From an uncultured Oscillospiraceae bacterium (GTDB taxonomy: Bacteria > Bacillota > Clostridia > Oscillospirales > Acutalibacteraceae): a stretch of DNA of 64,000 nt. Below are positions 25,592 through 34,835 of the stretch, in pieces (the first letter of the stretch is position 1; every line of letters starts with the position of its first letter). Both the position numbers and the translations under genes were made by a program. The notes under the pieces are model-generated. The model worked only from the letters and a program-made list of their open reading frames with translations, was not told the origin of the DNA and made no database searches. The stretch covers positions 1-64,000 of the forward strand of contig CASDTR010000068.1 in NCBI GenBank assembly GCA_949283785.1, given 5' to 3'.

Positions 25592-26461
25592 ATGCGTGAA
25601 TTTTTCCGCAGTACCCGTCTTAAAGTGCTTGCAGCCGTATTGGCGGTCGTCATTGTGGCGTCCGTTGCGGCGGCGGCCTCGCATAACGGCACATCTGTTT
25701 TGTCCTCTGCACTGGGAACGGTATTCGGGCCTGTGCAGAGGCTTTCGGCTTTTGTGTCGGAAAAGATAGGGGAAATAGGCGGCGGGTTTGTATCTGCCGG
25801 AACATATAAAAAACAGGTTGAAGAGCTTCAGCAGCAGGTTGAAGAGTATCAGAAGCAGCTTGTTGACTACGAAAAGACTTTAAAAGAAAATCTGATCTAT
25901 GAGGACTTTCTTAAAGTAAAGGAAGAGCACAATGATTTTGTCTTTTCCTCCGCGAGGGTTATAAGCCGCGATACTGCGGATATGTTTTACTCCTTTGTCA
26001 TAAATAAAGGCACAAATGATGGAGTAGCCGTAAACGACCCGGTTATTTCGGGAGAATATCTTGCGGGAGTCGTAGTAAAGACAGCTCCCACCTATTCCGT
26101 TGTAAAAACCGTGCTTGACCCTCAGGTAAGCGTCGGCGCCTATGAAATAAGGACAGGCGAAAGCGGCTTTGCCTCAGGCGATACGGAGCTTGCCCTTCAG
26201 GGGCTTATCAAGCTTTCGGGAATAGAAAGCGAAACTGCCATTGCCACGGGCGGCATTGTGGCCACCTCTGGTATAGGCGGAGTTTATCCCCGTGATCTTA
26301 TAATAGGTACGGTCACCGAAATCAAAGACAACACTCACGATATTTCTTCTTATGCCGTCATAAAGCCCGGTGTTGACGTTTCGAAGCTGGATGCGGTTTT
26401 TGTAATCACGGACTTTGAAGGTCAGGGAATAACTACGGACGGAGAAAGTTCGGCAGAATAA
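25592..26461 (+). CDS. mreC: Rod shape-determining protein MreC
   Basis: 289-residue single-pass protein linking MreB to extracellular wall enzymes. A membrane segment at residues 11-30 is followed by a coiled coil (about 67-100, rich in Gln/Glu: KQVEELQQQVEEYQKQ) and the MreC beta domains (FVINKGTNDGVAVNDPVISGEYLAGVV near 132). ATSGIGGVYPRDLIIGTVTEI near 227 is the conserved C-terminal block. It lies 41 bases after mreB, followed by mreD. Confidence 0.93.
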   Translation: MREFFRSTRLKVLAAVLAVVIVASVAAAASHNGTSVLSSALGTVFGPVQRLSAFVSEKIGEIGGGFVSAGTYKKQVEELQQQVEEYQKQLVDYEKTLKENLIYEDFLKVKEEHNDFVFSSARVISRDTADMFYSFVINKGTNDGVAVNDPVISGEYLAGVVVKTAPTYSVVKTVLDPQVSVGAYEIRTGESGFASGDTELALQGLIKLSGIESETAIATGGIVATSGIGGVYPRDLIIGTVTEIKDNTHDISSYAVIKPGVDVSKLDAVFVITDFEGQGITTDGESSAE

Positions 26462-26495
26462 TGCGGTGTAAGCCGTTCGGTTTGGAGTAAAGTCC

Positions 26496-27044
26496 ATGTT
26501 ATATATCAGAGAAAACAAAAACTTAATCATAAGGCGCGCGATTTCGCTGGTGTTCATATTCTGCTGTTTTCTCCTTCAGAGCAGCGGCATTTGGATTCCT
26601 GAAATTTTCGGCGTAAATGCATTTATATTGATTCCTGCCGTTGTATGCGTGGGAATGTTTGAGAGAGAGACCTGGGGTGCGATAGCGGGCCTTTTTGCCG
26701 GCCTGCTTTGGGACAGCATCGCTGCCAGAGGACAGGGCTATCACGGGGTAGTGCTGATGGCGGCAGGATTTTTGTGCGGCTTTCTCGTCCGCTATATGAT
26801 GAGAAACAATTTTATGGCGGCTGTTTGTCTCTGCGGCGGGATAACCATTGTACACAACGTCGTATTCTGGCTTTTCTATTTTGTGTTTGCAGGAATTGAC
26901 GGTGCTTTTCTCCCGCTGTGGAGGATATATCTGCCGTCGGCGGCGTATACACTCGTGTTCCTTCCGATTATGTATTTCCCTGTACGGGCCGTGGCCAAGG
27001 CGCTGCGCCGTGAGCCTATGGGCAGGGAGCCGGAGGAAGAATAG
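26496..27044 (+). CDS. mreD: Rod shape-determining protein MreD
   Basis: 182-residue polytopic membrane protein with about five hydrophobic segments, starting MLYIRENKNLIIRRAISLV. The only conserved-looking soluble part is the GLFAGLLWDSIAARGQGYHG loop near 67, which matches the MreD G-L-x-x-D pattern. It completes the elongation scaffold between mreC (34 bases) and PBP2 (15 bases). Confidence 0.88.
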   Translation: MLYIRENKNLIIRRAISLVFIFCCFLLQSSGIWIPEIFGVNAFILIPAVVCVGMFERETWGAIAGLFAGLLWDSIAARGQGYHGVVLMAAGFLCGFLVRYMMRNNFMAAVCLCGGITIVHNVVFWLFYFVFAGIDGAFLPLWRIYLPSAAYTLVFLPIMYFPVRAVAKALRREPMGREPEEE

Positions 27045-27059
27045 CACTGGAGGTGCTTT

Positions 27060-29120
27060 ATGAAAACCAAGCGAAAGGCGAATTTAAAGCTCAGGCTCTA
27101 TATTTTAGTAGGTATTATGCTCACCTCTTTTCTCGTTTTTGCGGGACGCATGGTGGGTGTTCAGGTGATAGATCACGAGGAATATCTTCAGGCGGCGAAT
27201 TCCACGGTCAGAAGGAACGTGGAGGTAGAGGCGGCGAGAGGAGAAATCCTTGACAGAAACGGAAGTCCCCTTGTAATAAACCGTCAGGGCAATTCCCTTG
27301 TCTTTGACGCCGCGTATTTTCCCTCTTCCGACGAACAGGAGAGCCGCAACGAGATAATTCTTTCCCTTATAAATCTCTTAAACGGTCAGGGAGAGGAATG
27401 GAACGACCCCCTTCCTCTTGTGTTCGGTTCAGACGGGAAAATAACCTTTAAAGAGGATTCCGATACGGAGATATCATATCTTAAATCCAAAGATGTGCTC
27501 CACCTTAACGATTACGCTACGGCGCAGAATTGCTTTGACGCCCTTATAGAGAAATATTCTCTTCAGGATTACAGTCAGGCGGATGCGAGAAATATAGCTT
27601 CAGTATGCTTCGGCATGGCGCAGAATCTGTTTTCCGTAAGCAATCCCTATACCTTTGCGGAGGATGTCTCGACGGAAACTGTTTCAAAGGTCAAGGAGAA
27701 CGGTACATTTTATAAAGGTGTTGACGTTGAAGTGGTACCCTACCGCGAATATGTTGACGGAACCCTTGCACCTCATATAATCGGACGAGTCGGCGCTATG
27801 GATGCGGACGAATATGCCGAGCTTAAGGAGCAGGGCTATCAAATGGACGACCTTATCGGCAAGGACGGAATTGAGGCCGTTATGGAGGAATACCTCCGAG
27901 GAGATAACGGCAAAAAGACAGTTACAACGGACAGCGAAGGAAATGTTTCAACAGAATATACACAGGATCCCGTTCAGGGAAACACGGTCATTCTTACAAT
28001 AGACAAAAACTTGCAGACAGCCGCAAATAAGGCCCTTGCCGAAGCGATTGAGGATCTGGAATCAAAAGGCTACTCGAATTCGGCAGGTTCCGCAGTGGCT
28101 ATCGACGTTGATACGGGTGAGGTGCTTGCCTGCGCTTCATATCCCACCTATGATATTTCAACATACAGTGAAAACGCCGCCCAGCTCAACAGCGATGCGG
28201 GAGCTCCCCTTTGGAACAGGGCTCTGCTCAGCGCCTACGCTCCCGGTTCAACTTTCAAGCCCCTTATAGGACTTGCCGGTCTGGAAGAGGGCATCTTGAC
28301 GGAGAATACTACATTCCACTGCAACGGCTCCTACTGGAGATTTCCCACTCAGTTCTACTGCCTTGAAAATAACGGAGACATTAATGTGGTTCACGCCCTT
28401 GAGCACTCCTGCAACGTATTCTTTTACGAGACGGGCTATCAGCTGGGTATAGATAAAATCAACTACTACGCCTCCAAAATGGGCTTCGGACAGAAGACGG
28501 GCATTGAGCTTCCAGAGGTTACTGGTATGGTTGCCAATCCCGATGAGTTTGCCCAGAACCACGCAGGAGCCCAGTGGATGGTCGGTGACACGGTGCAGGC
28601 TTCTATCGGACAGTCAGATACCCTTGTAACTCCCATTCAGCTTGCCGTTTACTGCGCAACAATCGCGAACGGCGGCACAAGATATGTTCCACACATAGTG
28701 AAGAGCGTAAAGAGCTACGATTACAGTGAAACAATTCTCGAAAAGCAGCCGCAGGTCGCTCTTGAAACAGGATTTTCCGAGACAAATCTCGGTATAATAA
28801 AGAAAGGTATGTCCCTTGTTTCCGAGTATACGGGAAGCGCGACTTATTCATACCTTCATGGATATGATCCTCAGATTGCCTGTAAAACGGGTACTGCTGA
28901 GGTTTACGCCGAAAAGGACGGAGAAATTCAGAAGCAGACAAACTGCTTCCTTATAACATTCGCTCCCTTTGATGATCCTCAGATTGCCATTGCCGTATCT
29001 ATCGAAGATGCGAAAAACAGTTCCTCAACGGCTAAGGTTGCAAAAGCCATATATGACGCTTATTTTAATGACACTTCCAGCATAGAGGCTGCACAGCAGG
29101 TAGGACAGCTTCTCTATTAA
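27060..29120 (+). CDS. mrdA: Penicillin-binding protein 2-type peptidoglycan transpeptidase
   Basis: 686-residue class B penicillin-binding protein that crosslinks lateral wall peptidoglycan. A membrane anchor (about residues 8-30) precedes the dimerization domain (VEAARGEILDRNGSPLV near 58). Active-site motifs are complete: the nucleophile Ser397 in GSTFK, Ser450 in HSCNV, and Lys609 in KTGTAE. GQSDTLVTPIQLA near 519 is typical. The place after mreBCD marks it as the elongation rather than division enzyme. Confidence 0.95.
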   Translation: MKTKRKANLKLRLYILVGIMLTSFLVFAGRMVGVQVIDHEEYLQAANSTVRRNVEVEAARGEILDRNGSPLVINRQGNSLVFDAAYFPSSDEQESRNEIILSLINLLNGQGEEWNDPLPLVFGSDGKITFKEDSDTEISYLKSKDVLHLNDYATAQNCFDALIEKYSLQDYSQADARNIASVCFGMAQNLFSVSNPYTFAEDVSTETVSKVKENGTFYKGVDVEVVPYREYVDGTLAPHIIGRVGAMDADEYAELKEQGYQMDDLIGKDGIEAVMEEYLRGDNGKKTVTTDSEGNVSTEYTQDPVQGNTVILTIDKNLQTAANKALAEAIEDLESKGYSNSAGSAVAIDVDTGEVLACASYPTYDISTYSENAAQLNSDAGAPLWNRALLSAYAPGSTFKPLIGLAGLEEGILTENTTFHCNGSYWRFPTQFYCLENNGDINVVHALEHSCNVFFYETGYQLGIDKINYYASKMGFGQKTGIELPEVTGMVANPDEFAQNHAGAQWMVGDTVQASIGQSDTLVTPIQLAVYCATIANGGTRYVPHIVKSVKSYDYSETILEKQPQVALETGFSETNLGIIKKGMSLVSEYTGSATYSYLHGYDPQIACKTGTAEVYAEKDGEIQKQTNCFLITFAPFDDPQIAIAVSIEDAKNSSSTAKVAKAIYDAYFNDTSSIEAAQQVGQLLY

Positions 29121-29170
29121 AATCGAAGGCAATAAAGAATCAGAATTTGAATTTACGGGACGGTGCGGAG

Positions 29171-29908
29171 ATGGCAAAAAAAATAGCGGTGGTTTCCGGT
29201 AAGGGCGGAACGGGAAAATCCACCCTGTGTACGGTGCTGGCCGAGGTGCTTACCGGCGAGGGGAAAAAGGTATTGCTCGCCGACTGTGACAGCGGCCTCG
29301 GAAGCCTCGACATAATGCTGGGGGTTCAGGAAAAGGTTCTGTATAACTGGGGAGATATTATCTGCGGGGCTTGCCGCAGTGAAGATGCATTGACTCAGGT
29401 TTCTCCCTTCTGTTCCCTTTTGGCGGCGCCTTTGTCATGGGACGACAGGTTTACTCCCGAGTCTTTCAGCGAAGTCCTGCTCAGCTATGACGAAGATTTT
29501 GATTACATCTTGATAGATTCTCCTGCAGGAACGGGAAGAGGCTTCCGCCTTGCTGCGGCCAACGCCGATACGGCTCTTGTAGTAGCTGCGGCGGAGACGG
29601 TAAGCATAAGAAGCTGCCGCGCCGCTGCGGACAGGCTCTATGAAATGGAGATACCTGAGATTTATCTTATTCTGAACAAATTCGATTGCTGGGAGACAAA
29701 GCACGGCGCCAATCTCGATATAGATTCCGTAATCGACGGAACGGGAGTGCAGCTCAGGGGAATAATTCCTTACAGCGCAGAGGCGGCTCAGCTTTCAATG
29801 TACGGCAGGGCCGTGCCCAAAAAGACAAAAATGTACGCCGCGGCTCAAAGAATTGTGAAAAGGCTGGAGGGCGAAGATTTACCTTTAAAAAGGCTTGAAA
29901 AGATATAG
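29171..29908 (+). CDS. minD: MinD-like septum-site ATPase
   Basis: 245-residue ParA/MinD-family ATPase. The deviant Walker A KGGTGKST lies at residue 10, ADCDSGLGSLDIMLG near 38 is switch I, and ILIDSPAGTGRGF near 115 is Walker B. MinD normally recruits MinC to the membrane through a C-terminal amphipathic helix; here the end (KRLEGEDLPLKRLEKI) is charged and only weakly amphipathic. No minC or minE is nearby, unlike the common minCD pair after mreBCD, so another partner is possible. The start is set at ATG 29171 by homology; a GGAG abuts it too closely, and a TTG at 29147 is also in frame. Confidence 0.8.
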   Translation: MAKKIAVVSGKGGTGKSTLCTVLAEVLTGEGKKVLLADCDSGLGSLDIMLGVQEKVLYNWGDIICGACRSEDALTQVSPFCSLLAAPLSWDDRFTPESFSEVLLSYDEDFDYILIDSPAGTGRGFRLAAANADTALVVAAAETVSIRSCRAAADRLYEMEIPEIYLILNKFDCWETKHGANLDIDSVIDGTGVQLRGIIPYSAEAAQLSMYGRAVPKKTKMYAAAQRIVKRLEGEDLPLKRLEKI

Positions 29909-29967
29909 AAAATATGATATTATTAGTTGAATTAGTGAAAAAAATCAATAATTGGAGGGGATAGAGT

Positions 29968-30372
29968 ATGAATATTGCTATAACGGCACACGATGCGAAA
30001 AAAGAGTTAATGGTTCAGTTTTGTATCGCATACTGCGGAGTTTTGAGCAGACATAAGCTTTGCGCGACGGGAACAACCGGCAAAATGGTATCGGAAGCGA
30101 CCGGTCTTGAAATACAAAAATTCCTCTGCGGTTCACAGGGCGGCGACCAGCAGATTTCTGCAAGAATAGCGTGCAACGAAATAGATTTGCTCCTTTTCTT
30201 CCGCGACCCGCTTAACCCCAAGGCAGGGGAGCCTGACGAGGCAAGCCTTCTCAGACTGTGCGACGTTCACAATATACCTGTTGCTACAAATATAGCTACT
30301 GCTGAGGCTCTTATACACAGCCTTGACAGAGGCGACCTTGACTGGCGCGATATAGTAAATCCAAAGTCATAA
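29968..30372 (+). CDS. mgsA: Methylglyoxal synthase
   Basis: Converts dihydroxyacetone phosphate to methylglyoxal and phosphate, a glycolytic bypass. The 134 residues have typical length: IAITAHDAKKELMVQFC at the start, the phosphate-binding ATGTTG near 33, GSQGGDQQISARI near 57 with the catalytic Asp, and LLLFFRDPLNP near 74. GGAGGGG precedes ATG 29968. It lies 59 bases after the MinD gene, a neighbourhood seen in other Clostridia, and directly before the T-box leader. Confidence 0.94.
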   Translation: MNIAITAHDAKKELMVQFCIAYCGVLSRHKLCATGTTGKMVSEATGLEIQKFLCGSQGGDQQISARIACNEIDLLLFFRDPLNPKAGEPDEASLLRLCDVHNIPVATNIATAEALIHSLDRGDLDWRDIVNPKS

Positions 30373-30383
30373 TATAAAACGGC

Positions 30384-30608
30384 GTTGATGAGGAAGAGTA
30401 AGCAAACAAAGCCTTTTCAGAGAATGGCGCATTATGCTGCGAGCGCCTGAGGATGAGTTTGCGGAAAGACGCCCTCGGAGCCAATCGCTTTTTGCGACGT
30501 TTCCCGCGTTAAGGGATAAAGCGGAGCCTTGTGACGCAAGGCTCAAAAAGGGTGGCACCACGGAGAATGTACCTTCGTCCCTTAGTCGGGACGGAGGTTT
30601 TGTTTTTA
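30384..30608 (+). promoter_or_regulatory. T-box leader of hisS-aspS, predicted to sense tRNA-Asp
   Basis: Stem I begins near GAGG (30390) with the AAGAGTA bulge side. GCAAAC (30402-30407) pairs with GTTTGC (30457-30462), leaving GGAAAGACG on the other side of the specifier loop. The best codon there is GAC (30468-30470, Asp); no His codon is present. The T-box core AGGGTGGCACCACGG is at 30549-30563; its TGGC (30553-30556) would pair with an acceptor end GCCA, matching tRNA-Asp (discriminator G) and not bacterial tRNA-His (C). A terminator follows. Uncharged tRNA should favour the antiterminator and expression. Confidence 0.88.
30571..30608 (+). terminator. Regulated terminator of the T-box leader
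   Basis: Eleven-base-pair stem (30571-30581 with 30588-30598, one wobble) followed by TTTGTTTTTATT, 26 bases before the hisS start. It is the stop arm competing with the T-box antiterminator. Confidence 0.9.
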
Positions 30609-30633
30609 TTACAGTAAAGAAAAGGATGATTTT

Positions 30634-31986
30634 ATGGCACTGCTTACAAAAGCGATAAGGGGAACCCAGGACCTGCTCCCCGCTGAGAGTTATAAACAGC
30701 AATATGTTGAGGGCGTTATGCTGGACGCCGCAAAACGTTTCGGATTCAGGGAGATAAGAACTCCCGTATTTGAGCATACAGAGCTTTTCCAGCGTTCCGT
30801 CGGCGACACAACGGACGTTGTGCAGAAGGAGATGTATACGTTTACAGATAAGGGCGACCGCTCCATTACTCTGCGTCCCGAGGGCACGGCAGGCGCGGTA
30901 AGAGCCTTTTTGGAGCACGGACTCCACAATGAGCCCCTGCCCGTAAAGGTCTGCTATTTCACCTCCTGCTACCGCTATGAAAAGCCCCAGGCAGGCAGGC
31001 TCAGGGAGTTCCATCAGTTTGGTGTTGAGTGTCTCGGTGCAGCTGAGCCGGAGGCCGACGCTGAGGTCATAGCTCTTGCAAAGGATGTGTTCGATACTCT
31101 CGAGGTAAAGGGGTTAAAGCTCTTCATAAATTCCATCGGATGCCCTCAGTGCAGAGCAAAATATCAGGAGGCGTTAAGGGAGTATTTTGAGAGCCACCGC
31201 GAGGAGCTCTGCGAAACCTGTCAAGAGAGACTCCGGCGCAACCCCATGCGTATCCTCGACTGCAAGAGCCCCGTCTGCTCCGAAATCGCTTCAAAGGCCC
31301 CCGTGGTTCTCGACTATATCTGCGACGACTGCCGCGACCACTTTGAAAAGGTAAAGAAATACCTTGAGGCCATGAATATCGAGTATGAAATAGACCCCAC
31401 AATCGTAAGAGGACTCGACTACTACACGAGAACCGTTTTCGAGTTTGTATCGCAGGATATCGGCGCCCAGGGCACTGTTTGCGGCGGCGGACGCTACGAC
31501 GGACTTGTAGAAGAGCTGGGCGGACCGCACATTCCGTCTTTGGGCTTCGCTATGGGTATTGAAAGGCTCATGCTGCTCCTTAAATCACAGCAGACCCCCA
31601 TGCCCGAGGACGAGAGGTGCGATATATTTATCGCCGCCGCCGACGACGAGGCAAAACTCTGCGCCGTCAAGCTGGCTTCCGATATAAGAGGCGACGGACT
31701 TACGGCTCTCTACGACGTTACGGGACGCTCAATCAAAGCGCAGATGAAATACGCCAATAAGCTGAACGCAAGATATACCGTCGTAATAGGTTCAAGAGAA
31801 ATTGAGAACGGCGAGGCGGCCCTCAAGGATATGGATACGGGCGAAAGCATTACCGTAAAGCTTGACACCTTCGGCGAGGACTTCATGGGCATAAGCGTAC
31901 AGCAGGCGGTGAAGGGTCTGGGCGACGGAATAGAGTTTGCCGACGGCTTCGATTTAAATTCTCTTTTTACGGGAGGTAACAAATAA
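30634..31986 (+). CDS. hisS: Histidyl-tRNA synthetase
   Basis: Class II synthetase charging tRNA-His. The 450 residues show motif 1 (GTQDLLP region), motif 2 LRPEGTAGAVRAFLEH near 78, the His-specific blocks RGLDYYTRTVFEF near 254 and GGGRYDGLVEELGG near 285, and motif 3 GFAMGIERLML near 305, with a C-terminal anticodon-binding domain. It is the first gene after the T-box leader and its stop overlaps the aspS start by one base (TAATG). Confidence 0.97.
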   Translation: MALLTKAIRGTQDLLPAESYKQQYVEGVMLDAAKRFGFREIRTPVFEHTELFQRSVGDTTDVVQKEMYTFTDKGDRSITLRPEGTAGAVRAFLEHGLHNEPLPVKVCYFTSCYRYEKPQAGRLREFHQFGVECLGAAEPEADAEVIALAKDVFDTLEVKGLKLFINSIGCPQCRAKYQEALREYFESHREELCETCQERLRRNPMRILDCKSPVCSEIASKAPVVLDYICDDCRDHFEKVKKYLEAMNIEYEIDPTIVRGLDYYTRTVFEFVSQDIGAQGTVCGGGRYDGLVEELGGPHIPSLGFAMGIERLMLLLKSQQTPMPEDERCDIFIAAADDEAKLCAVKLASDIRGDGLTALYDVTGRSIKAQMKYANKLNARYTVVIGSREIENGEAALKDMDTGESITVKLDTFGEDFMGISVQQAVKGLGDGIEFADGFDLNSLFTGGNK

Positions 31987-33767
31987 TGGAATTTATAACG
32001 GGACTTAAAAGGACCGACTACTGCGGCGCCCTTACGTCAAAGGATGTAGGCAGAGAGGTGACGGTATTCGGCTGGGTCCAGCGCCAGAGAGATTTGGGTG
32101 CCCTAATATTCATTGATTTGAGGGACAGAACGGGTATTGTACAGCTCGCTTTTGACGACAATACGGACAGAGCTGTTTTCGATAAGGCTTTTTCTGTCAG
32201 AAGTGAATTTGTTCTCGGCGCAAAGGGCGTTGTAAGAGAGAGAAGCTCAAAGAACCTTGAAATTCCCACAGGCGAAATTGAAATCGAGGTAACTGAGCTC
32301 AGAATCCTTGCGAAAAGTGAAACCCCTCCCTTTGAAATCGTGGAAAACTGCCAGACCTCAGAGCTCACAAGGCTCAAGTACCGCTATCTTGATCTGCGCC
32401 GTCCCGACCTTCAGAAAAACATTCTCATGCGTCATAAGATTACGAAAATAGCAAGAGATTACTTTGATGAAAACGGATTTATTGAGATAGAGACCCCCAT
32501 GCTTATAAAGTCCACTCCCGAGGGAGCAAGGGATTTCCTTGTGCCCAGCCGTATCCATAAGGGCACCTTCTACGCTCTTCCCCAGTCTCCGCAGCTTTAT
32601 AAGCAGCTCTCAATGGTTGCGGGCTTTGACAGATATATGCAGATTGCAAGATGCTTCCGCGACGAGGACCTTCGTGCGGACCGTCAGCCTGAGTTTACTC
32701 AGATTGACCTTGAGATGTCCTTTGTGGATATGGAGGACGTCCTTGCTGTGGGCGAGGGCTTCATGCAGAGAGTGTTCAAGGAGGCTCTCGATGTTGATAT
32801 TCAGCTTCCCCTTCCGAGGCTCACATATAAGGAGGCAATGGAGCGCTACGGCTCCGATAAGCCCGACACGCGCTTTGCCATGGAGCTTTGCGACCTTACG
32901 GAGATTGCAGCGAACTGCGGCTTCGGCGTATTTAAGGGCGCCGTTGAAGCGGGAGGCAGCGTAGGAGCTATCAATGCAAAGAACGGCGTTGCAAAGCTTA
33001 CGAGAAAAGAGATAGACAAGCTCACAGAATATGTAAGAGGCATCGGCGCAAAGGGACTTGCCTGGGCAAGACTCACTCCCGACGGCATGACCTCGTCCTT
33101 TGCAAAGTTCATGACTGAGGACGAGATGGCAAAGATTATGGAGAAAACGGGAGCCGAAACAGGGGACGTTATCCTTATTGTAGCGGACTCCAAAAAGAGC
33201 CTTGTGCTTTCAGTTCTCGGCGCACTCCGCCTTGAGGTTGCCAACAGACTTGAAATCGAGAGAAAGGGATATAATCTTCTCTGGATTACAGAGTTCCCCT
33301 TCTTCGACTGGGACGAGGATTTACAGCAGTTTGTTGCGATGCATCATCCCTTTACCGCTCCCATGGATGAGTGCCTCGATTATCTTGAGACCGATAAAGC
33401 AAAGGTTCGCGCTAAGGCATACGACCTTGTCCTTAACGGCATCGAGCTTTCCAGCGGTTCAATCAGAATCACAAACCCCGATTTGCAGCAGAGAATTTTC
33501 GACCTTCTCGGTCTTTCAAAGGAAGAGGCTCACAAGAAATTCGGTTTCCTTCTTGAAGCCTTCAAATACGGAGCTCCCCCTCACGGCGGCTTCGGCATAG
33601 GTCTTGACAGACTTGTCATGCAGATGCTTCAGTGCGAAACTCTCCGCGATGTTGTGGCCTTCCCCAAGGTACAGAATGCCAGCGAGCCTATGACTGAATG
33701 TCCCTCTTCGGTGGATACCGAGCAGCTTGAGGAGCTGGGCATCGCCGTGACAGAGACGGAAGAATAA
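31986..33767 (+). CDS. aspS: Aspartyl-tRNA synthetase (bacterial type)
   Basis: Class II synthetase charging tRNA-Asp. The 593 residues include the N-terminal OB-fold (VFGWVQRQRDLGALIFIDLRDRTG near 28), FLVPSR near 183, QSPQLYKQL near 199, motif 2 FRDEDLRADRQPEFTQIDLEM near 222, the bacterial GAD insertion (about 285-425), and motif 3 GIGLDRLVM near 538. Such full-length bacterial forms are usually discriminating if the cell has AsnRS, otherwise non-discriminating; this cannot be decided here. Co-transcribed with hisS. Confidence 0.97.
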   Translation: MEFITGLKRTDYCGALTSKDVGREVTVFGWVQRQRDLGALIFIDLRDRTGIVQLAFDDNTDRAVFDKAFSVRSEFVLGAKGVVRERSSKNLEIPTGEIEIEVTELRILAKSETPPFEIVENCQTSELTRLKYRYLDLRRPDLQKNILMRHKITKIARDYFDENGFIEIETPMLIKSTPEGARDFLVPSRIHKGTFYALPQSPQLYKQLSMVAGFDRYMQIARCFRDEDLRADRQPEFTQIDLEMSFVDMEDVLAVGEGFMQRVFKEALDVDIQLPLPRLTYKEAMERYGSDKPDTRFAMELCDLTEIAANCGFGVFKGAVEAGGSVGAINAKNGVAKLTRKEIDKLTEYVRGIGAKGLAWARLTPDGMTSSFAKFMTEDEMAKIMEKTGAETGDVILIVADSKKSLVLSVLGALRLEVANRLEIERKGYNLLWITEFPFFDWDEDLQQFVAMHHPFTAPMDECLDYLETDKAKVRAKAYDLVLNGIELSSGSIRITNPDLQQRIFDLLGLSKEEAHKKFGFLLEAFKYGAPPHGGFGIGLDRLVMQMLQCETLRDVVAFPKVQNASEPMTECPSSVDTEQLEELGIAVTETEE

Positions 33768-33795
33768 TAAAGCCGTTCAAGGCGAATAAACGAAT

Positions 33796-33828
33796 AAACC
33801 GCACCTGAGCAGTGCGGTTTTTCTTTTT
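33796..33828 (+). terminator. Terminator after aspS
   Basis: Nine-base-pair stem AAACCGCAC/GTGCGGTTT (33796-33804, 33812-33820) followed by TTCTTTTT, 28 bases after the aspS stop. Confidence 0.9.
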
Positions 33829-33929
33829 GTAAAATAATACATTTTTAATCTGAAGCGGCAAAGTTGACAGGGATATTAGTCAATCATATAATAAAATAAA
33901 GTTTAAGGTATCAGCAAGGAGGGAAAAAT

Positions 33930-34775
33930 ATGCTGAAAGCGGTTTTGTTCAGCAATATGTCGCAGGTGGCGCCATATATGGAGCCGGCGGCCTTTAATTA
34001 TATCGGCGAGCGTCAGATAGAAAGCTTTGAGAGCTTTGAGGATTTTAATCTTCTTGCCTTTAACTGGTATGATATAAGAAGCGACAGCGTTATGGATTCC
34101 AAAATCCTTATATATATCGACTCAAACGACCTTTTCTTTTTCTGTGAGGATGAGGCGGCTCAAAGCCACAGTCTAAAAATATTGGATATCATTGAGAAGG
34201 AGGGCGCTCTTAATAACGAGCAGATCCTCTGCCGCTTTTTCGTTAAGCTCTTTTCAGGTGACATGGACTACCTTGACGCCTTCGAGCTCGAGACAAACAA
34301 CACTATAACGAGGCTTTTGTCGGGACGCCTTGACTTTGCCATGGATGAAATCCTTGCGAGGCGGCAAAAGCTCTTGCGGCTCAAGCGCTATTACGAGCAG
34401 ATAGACGCCGTCTTTGACGAGATCGCCATAAACGACAATAAGATTTTCAAAGCCTCCACCATAAAGCGCATGACGATTTTGGGGGCAAGAACGGACAGAT
34501 ATCTGAATAAGGTCTGCAATCTTCAGGAAATAGTCCTGCAAATGCAGGAGACATATCAGTCCCAGCTTTCAATCCAGCAGAACAATCTTATGAAGGTCTT
34601 TACGGTGGTCACCGCTATTTTTCTTCCCCTTACCCTCCTTGTGGGCTGGTACGGTATGAATTTCATCAATATGCCCGAGCTTCACTGGAAGTACGGTTAT
34701 CTTGGGTTTATAGGCGCCAGCGCGGGGATAGTGGTAGCGCTGATAATGTATTTCAGACACAGGAAGTGGCTGTGA
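33930..34775 (+). CDS. corA: CorA family divalent cation transporter
   Basis: 281-residue Mg2+ (or Co2+/Ni2+/Zn2+) channel. The cytosolic N-terminal domain (1-215, with the long helix region around 150-215) is followed by two C-terminal membrane segments (about 217-236 and 250-272). The signature YGMNF near 240, followed by MPEL, is the ion-selectivity loop. It is shorter than E. coli CorA, as is usual in Bacillota paralogues. AAGGAGGG precedes ATG 33930 and a hairpin terminator follows; it is monocistronic. Confidence 0.93.
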   Translation: MLKAVLFSNMSQVAPYMEPAAFNYIGERQIESFESFEDFNLLAFNWYDIRSDSVMDSKILIYIDSNDLFFFCEDEAAQSHSLKILDIIEKEGALNNEQILCRFFVKLFSGDMDYLDAFELETNNTITRLLSGRLDFAMDEILARRQKLLRLKRYYEQIDAVFDEIAINDNKIFKASTIKRMTILGARTDRYLNKVCNLQEIVLQMQETYQSQLSIQQNNLMKVFTVVTAIFLPLTLLVGWYGMNFINMPELHWKYGYLGFIGASAGIVVALIMYFRHRKWL

Positions 34776-34792
34776 AAAATCAAGTAAAAAAT

Positions 34793-34829
34793 AACCGCTC
34801 CCGCAGCTTAGTTCTGCAAGGGCGGTTTT
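34793..34829. terminator. Hairpin terminator between corA and the convergent small ORF
   Basis: Stem AACCGC/GCGGTT (34793-34798, 34822-34827) with inner pairs GCAG/CTGC and TTTTG after it on the plus strand. It sits between convergent genes and probably serves both. Confidence 0.75.
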
Positions 34830-34835
34830 GTCTGT

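Noticed and set aside
30434-30658. Plus-strand ORF across the T-box leader
   Set aside because: It runs through the T-box core and terminator stem and has no ribosome site; the RNA element explains the conservation.
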